Shown here: in pieces, positions 18,186-29,256 of the stretch | Layout of the letters: the number at the start of each line of letters is the position of its first letter | Position numbering within the stretch: the first letter of the stretch is position 1 | Assembly: GCF_001968835.1 (NCBI RefSeq) | Contig: NZ_MRDE01000026.1 | Span: 23,492 to 87,491, forward strand | DNA from: Tersicoccus phoenicis | Lineage (GTDB): Bacteria > Actinomycetota > Actinomycetes > Actinomycetales > Micrococcaceae | Direction of reading: 5' to 3' | DNA: 64,000 nucleotides | The notes under the pieces: model-generated | The model's database searches: none | What the model was told of the DNA's origin: nothing | Seen by the model: only the letters and a program-made list of their open reading frames with translations | Program-made: the position numbers and the translations under genes

Positions 18186-19723
18186 CCACGGCTGGGCCGG
18201 ACGGCGAACGGCCTGCCCCGGCCGCCCCCGTGCGCGGCGGCATCGACACGCCGGCGACCTGGCACCGCGTGCACCCGGCCTCGCCGCTGGTTCGTGGCTG
18301 GCTCGCCCTGGTGGCCGTTTACGTGGTCTTCGGACGGGACTGGCTGCAGAACGCCGTGCAGTCGATCGCGGACCCCGGCTCCCGCGCGCCGGGCCCGGCG
18401 GCCCTGCCCGTCTGGGTCATCGTGCTCGTCGCCGTCGTCCCGTTGGCGATCGTCCTCGTCGCGTTCCTCGCCAGCTGGTGGTTCACCCGCTATCAGGTGA
18501 CCGCCGACCACGTGCGGATCAACTCCGGCATCCTGTTCCGGCAGAACCGGCAGGCGCGTCTCGACCGGGTCCAGGCCATCGACATCAACCAGCCGCTGCT
18601 GGCCCGGTTGCTGCGGTTGGCCGAACTCAAGTTCGAGGTCGCCGACGCCGGCGAGTCCGCCATGCGCCTGTCCTTCCTGCGGCTCGACCAGACCGAGCAG
18701 CTGCGAGCGACGATCCTCGGTCGGGCCGCCGGCGTGCGGGGCGCGGCGGACCACCCCGACGTGATCCCGTCCGCCCCGGAGCGGGCGGTGCTGGTGGTGC
18801 CCCCGCACCGGGTGCTGGGCGCCGCCGTGTTCTCGGGCATGACGGCGTGGCTGGTGGTCGCCGCGGTGGCCACCCTGCTGCCGGCGGTGCTCAGCGGCCA
18901 GCCCCTCGCCGTGGCCGCCGTGATCCCCGTCGTGTTCGGGGCGGGCACCGCGTACTGGGCGTTCTTCACCCGCAGCTTCAACTTCCGCGTCGCGCACTCC
19001 CCGGACGGGGTGCGGCTGCACTACGGGCTGCTCGAGACGCACGCCCAGACGGTGCCCCCGGGCCGGGTGCAGGCGGTGTCCGTGCACGCCCCGCTGTTCT
19101 GGCGGCCGTTCGGCTGGCACCGGGTGGAGATGAACGTGGCCGGCTACGGCACGTCGGGCGGCGAACAGAACGCCCGCACCGTGTTGCTGCCGGTGGGCAC
19201 CTTCGACGAGGTGCTCGAGGTCCTCGCCCTGGTGCTGCCACACCCCGGCGTCGGGGACCCGGTGGCGATCTTCCGGGCAGGGGTCCACGGCACGGGGACC
19301 GCCACGGGGTTCACCACCGCCCCGCGCCGGGCACGGTGGCTCGACCCGTTGGCCTTCCGCCGCAACGGCTACCGGCACACCAAGACGGCGCTGCTGGTCC
19401 GGACCGGTCGCCTCACCCGCCGGCTCGCCGTCGTCCCGCACGAGCGGACACAGTCCGTGGCCCTGCAGCAGGGCCCGCTGCAGCGCCGGCTCAACCTGGC
19501 CCACGTGCTGCTGCACTCGACGGCGGGCCCGGTCAAGCCTGTGGTCCCGCACCTGTCCGCCGACGAGGCTCGACGCCTGTTCACCGATCAGGCGGTCCGC
19601 GCCGCCCGGGCCCGTCGCCTGGCCGGTCCCGAGCAGTGGATGCTGCAGAACGCCTCTCCGGCCGCCGGTGACGGAGTGCCGGACACCGACCTGCCGGGGC
19701 CGGCGCCGGGGGACCGGTCGTGA
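18182..19723 (+). CDS. PH domain-containing membrane protein (YdbT-like)
   Basis: A 513-residue protein with a GTG start. Three bPH2 domains are separated by pairs of transmembrane helices. The first PH core is TADHVRINSGILFRQNRQAR followed by LDRVQAIDI. The second is VRLHYGLLETHAQTVPPGRV. The third is TALLVRTGRLTRRLAVVPHE. This is the larger partner of the preceding YdbS-like gene and is coupled to it. The stop overlaps the start of the DUF2520 gene. No enzymatic motif is visible. Confidence 0.8.
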   Translation: MTTAGPDGERPAPAAPVRGGIDTPATWHRVHPASPLVRGWLALVAVYVVFGRDWLQNAVQSIADPGSRAPGPAALPVWVIVLVAVVPLAIVLVAFLASWWFTRYQVTADHVRINSGILFRQNRQARLDRVQAIDINQPLLARLLRLAELKFEVADAGESAMRLSFLRLDQTEQLRATILGRAAGVRGAADHPDVIPSAPERAVLVVPPHRVLGAAVFSGMTAWLVVAAVATLLPAVLSGQPLAVAAVIPVVFGAGTAYWAFFTRSFNFRVAHSPDGVRLHYGLLETHAQTVPPGRVQAVSVHAPLFWRPFGWHRVEMNVAGYGTSGGEQNARTVLLPVGTFDEVLEVLALVLPHPGVGDPVAIFRAGVHGTGTATGFTTAPRRARWLDPLAFRRNGYRHTKTALLVRTGRLTRRLAVVPHERTQSVALQQGPLQRRLNLAHVLLHSTAGPVKPVVPHLSADEARRLFTDQAVRAARARRLAGPEQWMLQNASPAAGDGVPDTDLPGPAPGDRS

Positions 19724-20451
19724 AGCCGGGCCGGCTCGGTATCGGGGTGATCGGCGCCGGCCGGGTGGGAGCCGTCCTGGGTGCCGCCCTGCGCGCGGTC
19801 GGCCACTCCGTCGTCGGAGTCAGTGCCATCTCGGAGCAGAGCCGGGACCGCGCGGCGGCCCTGCTGCCCGGGGTGCCGCTCCTGGAACCCGCCGAGATCG
19901 TGGAGCGATGCGAACTCGTGGTGATCGCCGTGCCCGACGACGACCTGGTGCCACTGGTGCAGGGGTTGGCGGACCTGAAGCACTGGCAGACCGGGCAGAT
20001 CGTGCTGCACACCAGCGGCAGGCACGGCATCGCCGCACTCGCCCCCGCCGCCGCACGCGGGGCGGTGTGCCTCGCGGTGCATCCGGTTCTCGCGTTCACC
20101 GGGATGAGCCTGGATCTGACCCGGCTGACCGGGGCGATGGTCGCTGTCACCGCGCCGGCGGCGTTCCTGCCGATCGCTCAGGCGCTGGTCGTCGAGATGG
20201 GCGCGGAACCGGTCGCGCTGAGCGAGGAGGAGTTCCCGGTCGTCGGCGGGATCCTCGCCCGCGCCCGGGAGGATATCGACCGGATCGTTCGGCAGGCGCT
20301 GCGCCGCCTGGCCGACCAGGACCTCGAGGAGCCGGCGCGACTGGCCGGTCCGCTCGTGCGGGCGGTGCTGGAGAACGCGCTCGCGGCGGGACCGGAGCGT
20401 CCGTCCACGGGTTTCACCGGGCTGACGGGACCGGACGGCGGGCGGCAGTGA
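19720..20451 (+). CDS. Rossmann-like/DUF2520 protein, C-terminally truncated
   Basis: A 243-residue product. Residues 5-110 form a Rossmann-like NAD(P)-binding domain (GIGVIGAGRVGAVLGAALR) and the segment AVHPVLAFTG is a DUF2520 hallmark. The C-terminal DUF2520 domain is abnormal. The usual YHAALAHGANHL-type motif is not recognisable, and the protein ends at FTGLTGPDGGRQ, where relatives continue for roughly 50 more residues. In many actinobacteria this gene precedes panC, panD and coaX; here lysS follows within 70 bases. It may be a decayed remnant at a deletion junction. The GTG start overlaps the YdbT-like stop. Confidence 0.65.
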   Translation: MKPGRLGIGVIGAGRVGAVLGAALRAVGHSVVGVSAISEQSRDRAAALLPGVPLLEPAEIVERCELVVIAVPDDDLVPLVQGLADLKHWQTGQIVLHTSGRHGIAALAPAAARGAVCLAVHPVLAFTGMSLDLTRLTGAMVAVTAPAAFLPIAQALVVEMGAEPVALSEEEFPVVGGILARAREDIDRIVRQALRRLADQDLEEPARLAGPLVRAVLENALAAGPERPSTGFTGLTGPDGGRQ

Positions 20452-20518
20452 TGCGGCGGTTGCGGCCGCTCGTCGGGTCGGGCGGACGGGCTCGGTGCGG
20501 CCGATACCCTTGGATACC

Positions 20519-22060
20519 GTGACCACACCGACTCCCGCGTCCCGTCCGCAACCCCCGGAGCCGGCCGACGGCTTCGCCGAGGTGAACCTGCGCCAGCACA
20601 CCACCGAGCAGATCGAGGTGCGCGCCGCCAAGCGTCGGCACCTGCTCGAGACCGGCGTCGAACCGTACCCGGTGGGCGTCGAACGCACGCACACCCTTGC
20701 CGAGGTGCGCGGGAAGTACGAGCACCTGACGGCGGACGAGGCGTCGGGTGAGCACGTCGGCGTCGCCGGTCGCGTCGTGTTCCTGCGCAACACCGGCAAA
20801 CTGTGCTTCGCGACCCTGCAGGCCGGTGACGGCACCCGGCTGCAGGCGATGATCAGCCTGACCGGCGTCGGGGAGCAGTCGCTCGCGGACTGGAAGGCGG
20901 TCGTCGATCTCGGTGACCACGTGTTCGTGCACGGCGAGGTGATCAGTTCCCGCCGTGGCGAGCTGTCCGTGCTGGCCGACGCCTGGCAGATGGCGTCGAA
21001 GGCGCTGCGCCCGCTTCCCACTCTGCACAACGAACTCAGTGAGGAGACCCGCGTCCGACAGCGGTACGTCGACCTGATCGTGCGGGAGCAGGCGCGGCAG
21101 ACCGTCCTGGACCGGGCCACCATCACCCGCGCCGTGCGGCAGACCCTGGACGCGCGCGGTTATGTCGAGGTGGAGACGCCGATCCTCCAGTTGGTGCACG
21201 GCGGGGCGACCGCGCGGCCGTTCAACACCCACATGAACGCGTTCGACCAGGGCATGTCGCTGCGCATCGCCACCGAGCTGTACCTGAAACGCGCCGTCGT
21301 CGGCGGTCTGGACCGGGTTTACGAGATCGGCCGGGTGTTCCGCAACGAGGGCGTCGACTCCACGCACAGCCCGGAGTTCACGATGTTGGAGTGTTACGAG
21401 GCGTACGCCGATCAGTTCGTCATGGCCGACCGGATGCGCGAGATGATCCTCGCGTGCGCGCGTGCACTGGGGCGGACACGGATCGAGACGTCGGCCGGAA
21501 CGGTGGATCTGGCGGGTGAGTGGCGTTGGCTCTCCGTGTACCCGGCGGTCTCCGCGGCGGTCGGCGAAGAGGTCACCCCGACGACGGGAATCGAGGACCT
21601 GCGACGCATTTCGGCCGCGCACGACGTCGAACTGCCCGCCGACGTGATCGACCAGAAGATCGTGATGAAGCTGTTCGAAGAACTCGTCGAGCACACCCTG
21701 CTGCAGCCGACCTTCGTCTGCGACTACCCGCCGATCGCCCAGCCGCTCGCCCGGCCCCACCGCAGCATTCCCGGGGTCATCGAGGCATGGGACCTGATCA
21801 TCGCCGGGACCGAGACCGGCACCGCCTTCTCCGAACTCATCGACCCCGTCATCCAGCGGGAGCGGCTGACCGAGCAGTCCCTGCGCGCGGCGGCCGGCGA
21901 CGAGGAGGCCATGACGCTGGACGAGGACTTCCTGCGTGCGCTCGAGTACGCGGCTCCACCGATGGGCGGCATCGGTCTCGGCATGGACCGGCTGGTCATG
22001 CTGTTCACCGGGGTCGGCATCCGGGAGAGCATCCTGTTCCCGCTGATGAAGCCCGAGTGA
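20519..22060 (+). CDS. lysS: Lysine--tRNA ligase (class II)
   Basis: A 513-residue class II LysRS. An OB-fold anticodon-binding domain (about residues 75-185, VAGRVVFLRNTGKLCFATLQ) precedes the catalytic domain with motif 1 (ARGYVEVETPIL), motif 2 (RVYEIGRVFRNEGVDSTHSPEFT, here RVFRNEGVDSTHSPEFT) and motif 3 (GGIGLGMDRLVMLFTG). The GTG at 20519 gives VTTPTPASRPQP, a variable N-terminus. It is followed by a short membrane-protein gene and lsr2, the usual actinobacterial order. Confidence 0.94.
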   Translation: MTTPTPASRPQPPEPADGFAEVNLRQHTTEQIEVRAAKRRHLLETGVEPYPVGVERTHTLAEVRGKYEHLTADEASGEHVGVAGRVVFLRNTGKLCFATLQAGDGTRLQAMISLTGVGEQSLADWKAVVDLGDHVFVHGEVISSRRGELSVLADAWQMASKALRPLPTLHNELSEETRVRQRYVDLIVREQARQTVLDRATITRAVRQTLDARGYVEVETPILQLVHGGATARPFNTHMNAFDQGMSLRIATELYLKRAVVGGLDRVYEIGRVFRNEGVDSTHSPEFTMLECYEAYADQFVMADRMREMILACARALGRTRIETSAGTVDLAGEWRWLSVYPAVSAAVGEEVTPTTGIEDLRRISAAHDVELPADVIDQKIVMKLFEELVEHTLLQPTFVCDYPPIAQPLARPHRSIPGVIEAWDLIIAGTETGTAFSELIDPVIQRERLTEQSLRAAAGDEEAMTLDEDFLRALEYAAPPMGGIGLGMDRLVMLFTGVGIRESILFPLMKPE

Positions 22061-22126
22061 CCGACGCCGCAGTCGGCCGGTCGCGGTTGTGAGGATTCGC
22101 CCAGTTCGCCGACGTATCCTGCAACG

Positions 22127-22285
22127 GTGAACGATTTCTTGGCGGCACTCACTGCTCTGTTGCCCTCCACCGGCGTCGGACTGATCTTCTTCCTCGCCAT
22201 GCGCGCCGTATTGAATGCCGACCGGTCCGAGCGCCGGGCATTCGCCGAGGAAGAGAAACGCTATCGGAAAAATTCTCCGGACTGA
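22127..22285 (+). CDS. Small single-pass membrane protein
   Basis: A 52-residue frame from a GTG start: VNDFLAALTALLPSTGVG, one hydrophobic helix (about residues 5-28), then a charged cytoplasmic tail (ADRSERRAFAEEEKRYRK). It has normal codon use and sits between lysS and lsr2, where small membrane proteins of this form are common in actinobacteria. No known function. Confidence 0.6.
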   Translation: MNDFLAALTALLPSTGVGLIFFLAMRAVLNADRSERRAFAEEEKRYRKNSPD

Positions 22286-22296
22286 GCCGGGGGGCT

Positions 22297-22325
22297 TTGA
22301 CTCCGAGCCCGGGAACATTCATACT
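22297..22325 (+). promoter_or_regulatory. Sigma-70-type promoter of lsr2
   Basis: TTGACT (22297-22302) and CATACT (22320-22325) with a 17-base spacer, in a stretch distinctly richer in A and T than the surroundings, ending 61 bases before the lsr2 start. Confidence 0.55.
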
Positions 22326-22386
22326 TGAGGAGAATTCCAGGAACCCCCGGGATTTCCGCAGGCACCATTTCCCCAAAGGAGTTGAC

Positions 22387-22731
22387 TTGGCTCAGAAGGT
22401 GAAGATCATCCTCGTGGATGATCTCGACGGCGGGACCGCCGATGAAACCGTCCGGTTCGGCCTCGACGGCGCGAACTACGAGATGGATCTGTCCACGGAC
22501 AATGCCGGACAGCTTCGGGAGGCCCTGAAACCCTTCGTGTCGAAGGCGCGGCGTTCGGGGAGCCGCCCGTCGTCCAACCGGGCGGGGAGGTCTTCGTCCA
22601 GTGGTTCCGGCCGCAATCAGGACACCGCACGCATCCGGGCGTGGGCGCGGGAGAACGGCTACACGGTCAGCGACCGCGGCCGCGTGCATCACGACATCCA
22701 GGAGGCGTACCGGAGCGCGCACGGTCAGTGA
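22387..22731 (+). CDS. lsr2: Lsr2 nucleoid-associated xenogeneic silencer
   Basis: A 114-residue Lsr2 homologue. The N-terminal dimerisation domain (VKIILVDDLDGGTADETVRF, GLDGANYEMDLS) is followed by a Ser/Arg-rich linker and the AT-hook-like DNA-binding domain (ARIRAWARENGYTVSDRGRV). The start is taken as TTG at 22387: AAAGGAG lies 5 bases upstream and the product then begins LAQKVKI, matching MAKKVTV of mycobacterial Lsr2. Family role: bridges AT-rich DNA and silences acquired genes. It could act on the integrated element at the end of this window. Confidence 0.92.
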   Translation: MAQKVKIILVDDLDGGTADETVRFGLDGANYEMDLSTDNAGQLREALKPFVSKARRSGSRPSSNRAGRSSSSGSGRNQDTARIRAWARENGYTVSDRGRVHHDIQEAYRSAHGQ

Positions 22732-22796
22732 TGTTGCCCGGGTGCCGGGTGAGAACGGTGTGAGGACAAGGCCTGTGCGGGCAGCCGCGGCTGGGC

Positions 22797-22830
22797 GGAA
22801 TGCGGATCGGCGTCGGCCGGTCCGCATTCC
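22797..22830 (+). terminator. Hairpin terminator after lsr2
   Basis: GGAATGCGGA (22797-22806) pairs with TCCGCATTCC (22821-22830), with further pairing (TCGGC/GCCGG-like) inside the loop. It lies between the lsr2 stop and the clpC promoter region. Confidence 0.55.
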
Positions 22831-22843
22831 TCGTCCCGGCCCA

Positions 22844-22860
22844 TCTCGCCTGTGGCGAAC
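22844..22860. promoter_or_regulatory. ClgR-like operator upstream of clpC
   Basis: TCTCGCCTGTGGCGAAC contains the spaced palindrome CGCC-N3-GGCG. Read on the minus strand it is GTTCGCCACAGGCGAGA, one position from the actinobacterial ClgR consensus GTTCGCYNNNRGCG. It lies 67 bases upstream of the clpC start codon and about 28 bases before a candidate -10, TAGCAT (22889-22894). ClgR is known to activate clpC in Corynebacterium and Streptomyces. Confidence 0.6.
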
Positions 22861-22926
22861 AACCCGTCACGGGGCGCGGCGGCACACGTAGCATCGTCAG
22901 TACGCATCAGCTAGGGAGTGTGCCCC

Positions 22927-25422
<2,496 letters not shown>

Positions 25423-25440
25423 GTCCGGCCGGCCAGCTGA

Positions 25441-25485
25441 CGGGCCCGGGACCGCGCCGCCCTGCGGCGGGTGGTCCCGGGCCCG
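25441..25485 (+). terminator. Strong GC hairpin after clpC
   Basis: CGGGCCCGGGACC (25441-25453) and its exact complement (25473-25485) enclose a second pairing (GCCGCC with GGCGGG). It starts 18 bases after the clpC stop and is a probable rho-independent terminator. Confidence 0.7.
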
Positions 25486-25593
25486 TCGTCGTCACCCGTG
25501 TGTCGCCGCCCCACGCCCGTGCGGCGACCGCCCGTCATCAGTAGGCTGAGGGTGATGCGGGGGAACGTCCCGCCATGATGAAAGGACGGGCGA

Positions 25594-25971
25594 ATGCTCA
25601 AGAAGGCGATCTTCCTGGTCGGAGCGGGCGTGGGTTTCGTGCTCGGTACCCGTGCCGGCCGGGACACCTACGACAAGCTGCGAGCTCAGGTGACGGGCTT
25701 CGTCAACGACCCCAAGGTGCAGGAAAAGGTCAACCAGGGCACCGAATGGGCCAAGGAGAAGGCTCCCGTGGTGGCCGGCAAGGTCCAGGAGGGGGCGGAG
25801 AAGGCCAAGGACGCCGCGTCCGGGGCCGCCGACACGGCCTCCACCAAGGCCGACCAGGCCGTCGGCACCGTCAAGGACAAGGCCGCCGACGACGACGGGA
25901 CCGACCCGGAGACCGGCGGCACCAGCAGCGACTACGAACCGCACGTCGTCGACCAGGGCGACTCGCACTGA
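25594..25971 (+). CDS. YtxH-like membrane-anchored protein
   Basis: A 125-residue protein with an N-terminal hydrophobic segment containing the GVGFVLGTRAGRDTYDKL pattern of YtxH-domain proteins. An Ala/Lys-rich amphipathic helical region (AKEKAPVVAGKVQEGAEKAK) and an acidic tail follow. It is probably a single-pass, stress-type envelope protein. The start at 25594 has AAAGGA 7 bases upstream. It is monocistronic, between two strong terminators. Confidence 0.72.
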   Translation: MLKKAIFLVGAGVGFVLGTRAGRDTYDKLRAQVTGFVNDPKVQEKVNQGTEWAKEKAPVVAGKVQEGAEKAKDAASGAADTASTKADQAVGTVKDKAADDDGTDPETGGTSSDYEPHVVDQGDSH

Positions 25972-25997
25972 GCCGTCGCCCGCGGGCGAATGCAGAA

Positions 25998-26037
25998 GGA
26001 ACGGCGGACCCACCGGTGTCGGTGGGTCCGCCGTTCC
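25998..26037 (+). terminator. 17-bp hairpin terminator
   Basis: GGAACGGCGGACCCACC (25998-26014) pairs perfectly with 26021-26037 around the loop GGTGTC, 27 bases after the YtxH-like gene. Confidence 0.75.
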
Positions 26038-26111
26038 GCGTCCGTCCGAGTCGGCCGCACCGCACGGCACGGATCACCATCGAAGCGGCCGGCAAGTGGT
26101 AGAGAAGAGAC

Positions 26112-28328
26112 ATGACCGACGTCACCACGACCACCATCACCGCCGCTCCCACAGGTCCCGCCGCGAACACGTCCGGGTCTGCGGCGCGGAGGCCTGCCAC
26201 CGACTTCCACGACCTGGACCGTTTCCTGCGCCTGCCGCGCCTGTCCGGGCTGGCGCTCAGCCCCGACGGCACCCGCCTGGTCACCGCGGTCGCCACCCTC
26301 AACGGCAAGGGCACCGCATACGCCACCGCGCTGTGGGGGATCGACACCCGTGGGCAGGCGGCCGCGACCCGGCTGACCCGCAGCGCCGAGGGAGAGGCCG
26401 GTGCCGCCTTCACCGCCACCGGCGACCTGCTCTTCACCTCCGCCCGCCCGGTCCCCGACACCGACGGCGGTGACGATCACGTGGCCGCGCTCTGGTCGAT
26501 CCCGGCCGCCGGGGGCGAGGCCCGCATCGTGCACAGCCGGCCCGGTGGGGTCGGGCCCGTGCTCACCGCCGCCGACGCCGACGTCACCGTCGTCCGTGCC
26601 AACGTCCTGCCCGGCGCTCACGACGAGGCGGAGGACGCCGACCTGCGAGCCGCGCGGAAGACCGCCACCGTCTCGGCGATCCTGCACGCCGGGTACCCGG
26701 TGCGGTTCTGGGACGCCGACCTCGGGCCCGACGAGCCGCGCCTGTTCGCCCTCGAGGCCGGCGCAGCGCCGGGCGCCGGGGAGAAGCCGATGCCCGGCAC
26801 CACCGACGCCGCCGCCCCCACCGAACTGCGGCCCATCACCGTGGGCATCGGCAACGGGCTGATGCACGCGGAGCAGGTGATCAGCCCCGACGGCGCCACC
26901 GTGCTCGCCGGGGAGACGGTCGCGCTCGCGCGCGCGGACCTGCGCAACGTGCTGATCCGCATCGACGTCGCCACCGGGGAGTGGGTCCGGCTGGTCGAGG
27001 ACGCCGACTGGGACTATGCACCCGGTCCGATCAGCCCGGACAACACCCGGGCGGTCGTCGTGCGAGACCGCCGCACCACCCCGGAGCGGGCCGGCCAGTT
27101 GCAGTTGATGCTCCTGGACTTGCGCACCGGGCAGACCTCCCCGCTGGCCCACGACTGGGACCGCTGGGGCCACCCGCACGCGTGGCTGCCGGACGGGTCC
27201 GGCGTCGTCGTCACCGCCGACCAGGACGGGCGCAGCCCCGTGTTCGTCATCGACGTCGCCACCTCCGCCGTCCGCCAGGTGACGACCGACGACGCCGCCT
27301 ACACCGACCTCGTCGTCGGCCGGGACGGTGCCGCCTACGCCCTGCAGGCCAGCTACGCGCACCCCGCCGAGCCGGTGCGGATCGACCTGACCACCGGCGA
27401 GGTCACGGGCCTGCGCGGCCCGGTCACGCGGTCCGGGCTGCCCGGCCGGCTCGAGGAGGTCCGGATCGCGGCGTCCGACGGCACCCCGCTGCGCGCCTGG
27501 CTCGCGCTGCCGGACGCCGCGAGCAGCAGCGCGCCCGCCCCGCTGCTGCTGTGGATCCACGGCGGCCCGCTCTCCTCGTGGAACAGCTGGAGCTGGCGCT
27601 GGTGCCCGTGGCTGCTCGTCGCCCGGGGCTACGCCGTGCTGCTGCCCGACCCCGCCCTGTCCACCGGCTACGGACAGGACTTCATCCAGCGGGGCTGGGG
27701 TGCGTGGGGGGACAAGCCCTTCACCGACCTGATGGAGATGACCGACGCGGTCGTGGCCCGCGACGACGTCGACGACGACCGCACCGCCGCGATGGGTGGC
27801 TCGTTCGGCGGCTACATGGCCAACTGGGTGGCCGGGCACACGGACCGGTTCGACGCCGTCGTCACGCACGCGTCCCTGTGGGCGCTGGACAACTTCGCCC
27901 GCACCACCGACATGTCGCTGTACTGGGAGAAGGAACTCTCCCCGGCGATGACCGACGCCAACTCCCCGCATCACGCGGTGGCCGACATCCACACCCCGGT
28001 CCTCGTGATCCACGGCGACAAGGACTACCGCGTGCCCATCAACGAGGGGCTGCGACTGTGGTACGAGCTGCTCTCCCGCTCGGGGCTGGCGGCCGACGAG
28101 GAGGGGCGCAGCCCGCACCGCTTCCTCTACTTCCCGGACGAGAACCACTGGGTGCTCAAGCCGCAGCACGCCAAGGTCTGGTACGGGGTGGTCGGCGCGT
28201 TCCTCGCCGAGCACGTGCTCGGCCGGAAGGAGTCGCTGCCGACCGAGCTCGGCCTGACCCGGGCCGTGGCCGAGGAGCCGGCGGCGGAACCGGGTGAGGA
28301 ATCGACGGTTGAAGCTGCCGATGGCTGA
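26112..28328 (+). CDS. S9 family prolyl oligopeptidase-type peptidase
   Basis: A 738-residue serine peptidase. An N-terminal seven-bladed beta-propeller (about residues 30-430, first repeat LSPDGTRLV) gates a C-terminal alpha/beta-hydrolase domain. The catalytic triad reads as Ser564 in GGSFGGYM, Asp in HGDKDYRV near residue 638, and His679 in DENHW. No signal peptide is present, so it is cytosolic, cleaving small peptides in the manner of dipeptidyl/acylaminoacyl peptidases. Its last 8 bases overlap the ArgA-type acetyltransferase gene. Confidence 0.9.
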   Translation: MTDVTTTTITAAPTGPAANTSGSAARRPATDFHDLDRFLRLPRLSGLALSPDGTRLVTAVATLNGKGTAYATALWGIDTRGQAAATRLTRSAEGEAGAAFTATGDLLFTSARPVPDTDGGDDHVAALWSIPAAGGEARIVHSRPGGVGPVLTAADADVTVVRANVLPGAHDEAEDADLRAARKTATVSAILHAGYPVRFWDADLGPDEPRLFALEAGAAPGAGEKPMPGTTDAAAPTELRPITVGIGNGLMHAEQVISPDGATVLAGETVALARADLRNVLIRIDVATGEWVRLVEDADWDYAPGPISPDNTRAVVVRDRRTTPERAGQLQLMLLDLRTGQTSPLAHDWDRWGHPHAWLPDGSGVVVTADQDGRSPVFVIDVATSAVRQVTTDDAAYTDLVVGRDGAAYALQASYAHPAEPVRIDLTTGEVTGLRGPVTRSGLPGRLEEVRIAASDGTPLRAWLALPDAASSSAPAPLLLWIHGGPLSSWNSWSWRWCPWLLVARGYAVLLPDPALSTGYGQDFIQRGWGAWGDKPFTDLMEMTDAVVARDDVDDDRTAAMGGSFGGYMANWVAGHTDRFDAVVTHASLWALDNFARTTDMSLYWEKELSPAMTDANSPHHAVADIHTPVLVIHGDKDYRVPINEGLRLWYELLSRSGLAADEEGRSPHRFLYFPDENHWVLKPQHAKVWYGVVGAFLAEHVLGRKESLPTELGLTRAVAEEPAAEPGEESTVEAADG

Positions 28329-28851
28329 GCAGGACGCACCGGCCTACACCCTGCGCCGCGCCCGCACCTCGGACGTCGGGGCGATCCGGGGCCTGGTCGC
28401 CCCCCTCGCCGAGGAACGCGTCTTGATCTCCAAGGAGGCGGTCGCCTACTACGAGGACATCCAGGAGTTCCTCGTGGCCCAGGACGAGGCGGGGACGGTG
28501 ATCGGCTGCGGTGCGTTGCACGTGATGTGGGAGGACCTCGCCGAGGTGCGCACCCTCGCCGCCTCCACGGCGTGGCGGGGCCGGGGCGTCGGCCGCGCCC
28601 TGCTCGACGCTCTGCTCGAGCGAGGGCGAGCGCTCGGCGTCGCCCGCGTCTTCTGCCTGACGTTCGAGGTGGACTTCTTCACCCGGCACGGGTTCGTCGT
28701 GATGGCCAACCAGGACAGCATCGACCCGGTGGTCTACTCCGAGCTGCTGCGCTCGCACGACGAGGGTGTGGCCGAGTTCCTCGACCTGGCCCGGGTGAAA
28801 CCCAACACCCTCGGCAACACCCGGATGATCCGCCGACTGGACGCCGACTGA
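28321..28851 (+). CDS. Amino-acid N-acetyltransferase (short ArgA type)
   Basis: A 176-residue GNAT protein matching the actinobacterial stand-alone glutamate N-acetyltransferase (Rv2747-like). It shows RRARTSDVGAIRGLV, the acetyl-CoA loop WRGRGVGRALLDALLERGRAL and FFTRHGF. Family role: makes N-acetylglutamate for arginine synthesis, without the kinase-like domain of classical ArgA. The start at 28321 overlaps the peptidase stop by 8 bases; an in-frame upstream alternative at 28294 is less likely. Confidence 0.82.
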   Translation: MAEQDAPAYTLRRARTSDVGAIRGLVAPLAEERVLISKEAVAYYEDIQEFLVAQDEAGTVIGCGALHVMWEDLAEVRTLAASTAWRGRGVGRALLDALLERGRALGVARVFCLTFEVDFFTRHGFVVMANQDSIDPVVYSELLRSHDEGVAEFLDLARVKPNTLGNTRMIRRLDAD

Positions 28852-28997
28852 ACGTCGCTCCGGGTCAGCGCCCGCTCCGCCCCGGACCCCCGGTTGCTGG
28901 ACATCGCACCGATCCTCAGCCTACTGTGGATGTTCGGATGACCGCCCGACGACGGTCGTCCAGGCTGTACTTCCAACCGATGAGGGAGTTGAACACC

Positions 28998-29177
28998 ATG
29001 GGATTCGGCGACGCCATCAACAAGGGCAAGGACGCGCTGGGCAACGACCAGACCAACGGCAAGGTCGACCAGGCCCAGGAGCAGTACGGGGACAAGCTCG
29101 GCGACAAGGGCAACCAGGCCGTCGACGCCGCGCAGCAGAAGTTCGGCGGCGGCGGAGACGCGGGCGAGGGCCAGTAA
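28998..29177 (+). CDS. Small Rv0909-type antitoxin-like protein
   Basis: A 59-residue hydrophilic, Lys/Gly/Gln-rich protein (MGFGDAINKGKDALGNDQ, then KVDQAQEQYGDKLGDKGNQA). It resembles the MT0933/Rv0909 antitoxin-like family. A GAGGGAG site lies 8-14 bases upstream of the ATG. No toxin gene is adjacent; the next gene is a CsbD-like small protein. It may be a stress-related helical protein and not a true antitoxin. Confidence 0.55.
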   Translation: MGFGDAINKGKDALGNDQTNGKVDQAQEQYGDKLGDKGNQAVDAAQQKFGGGGDAGEGQ

Positions 29178-29256
29178 CCACAGCCCGGCCCGGCGGAGTT
29201 CCACCACCGGCCAACATCGGCGCCAGCAGGGCGCCGAACCGACGAAGGGAGAATGC

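Noticed and set aside
22297..22386. Upstream extension of Lsr2 to a TTG at 22297
   Set aside because: That TTG is within the predicted -35; AAAGGAG and homology place the start at 22387.
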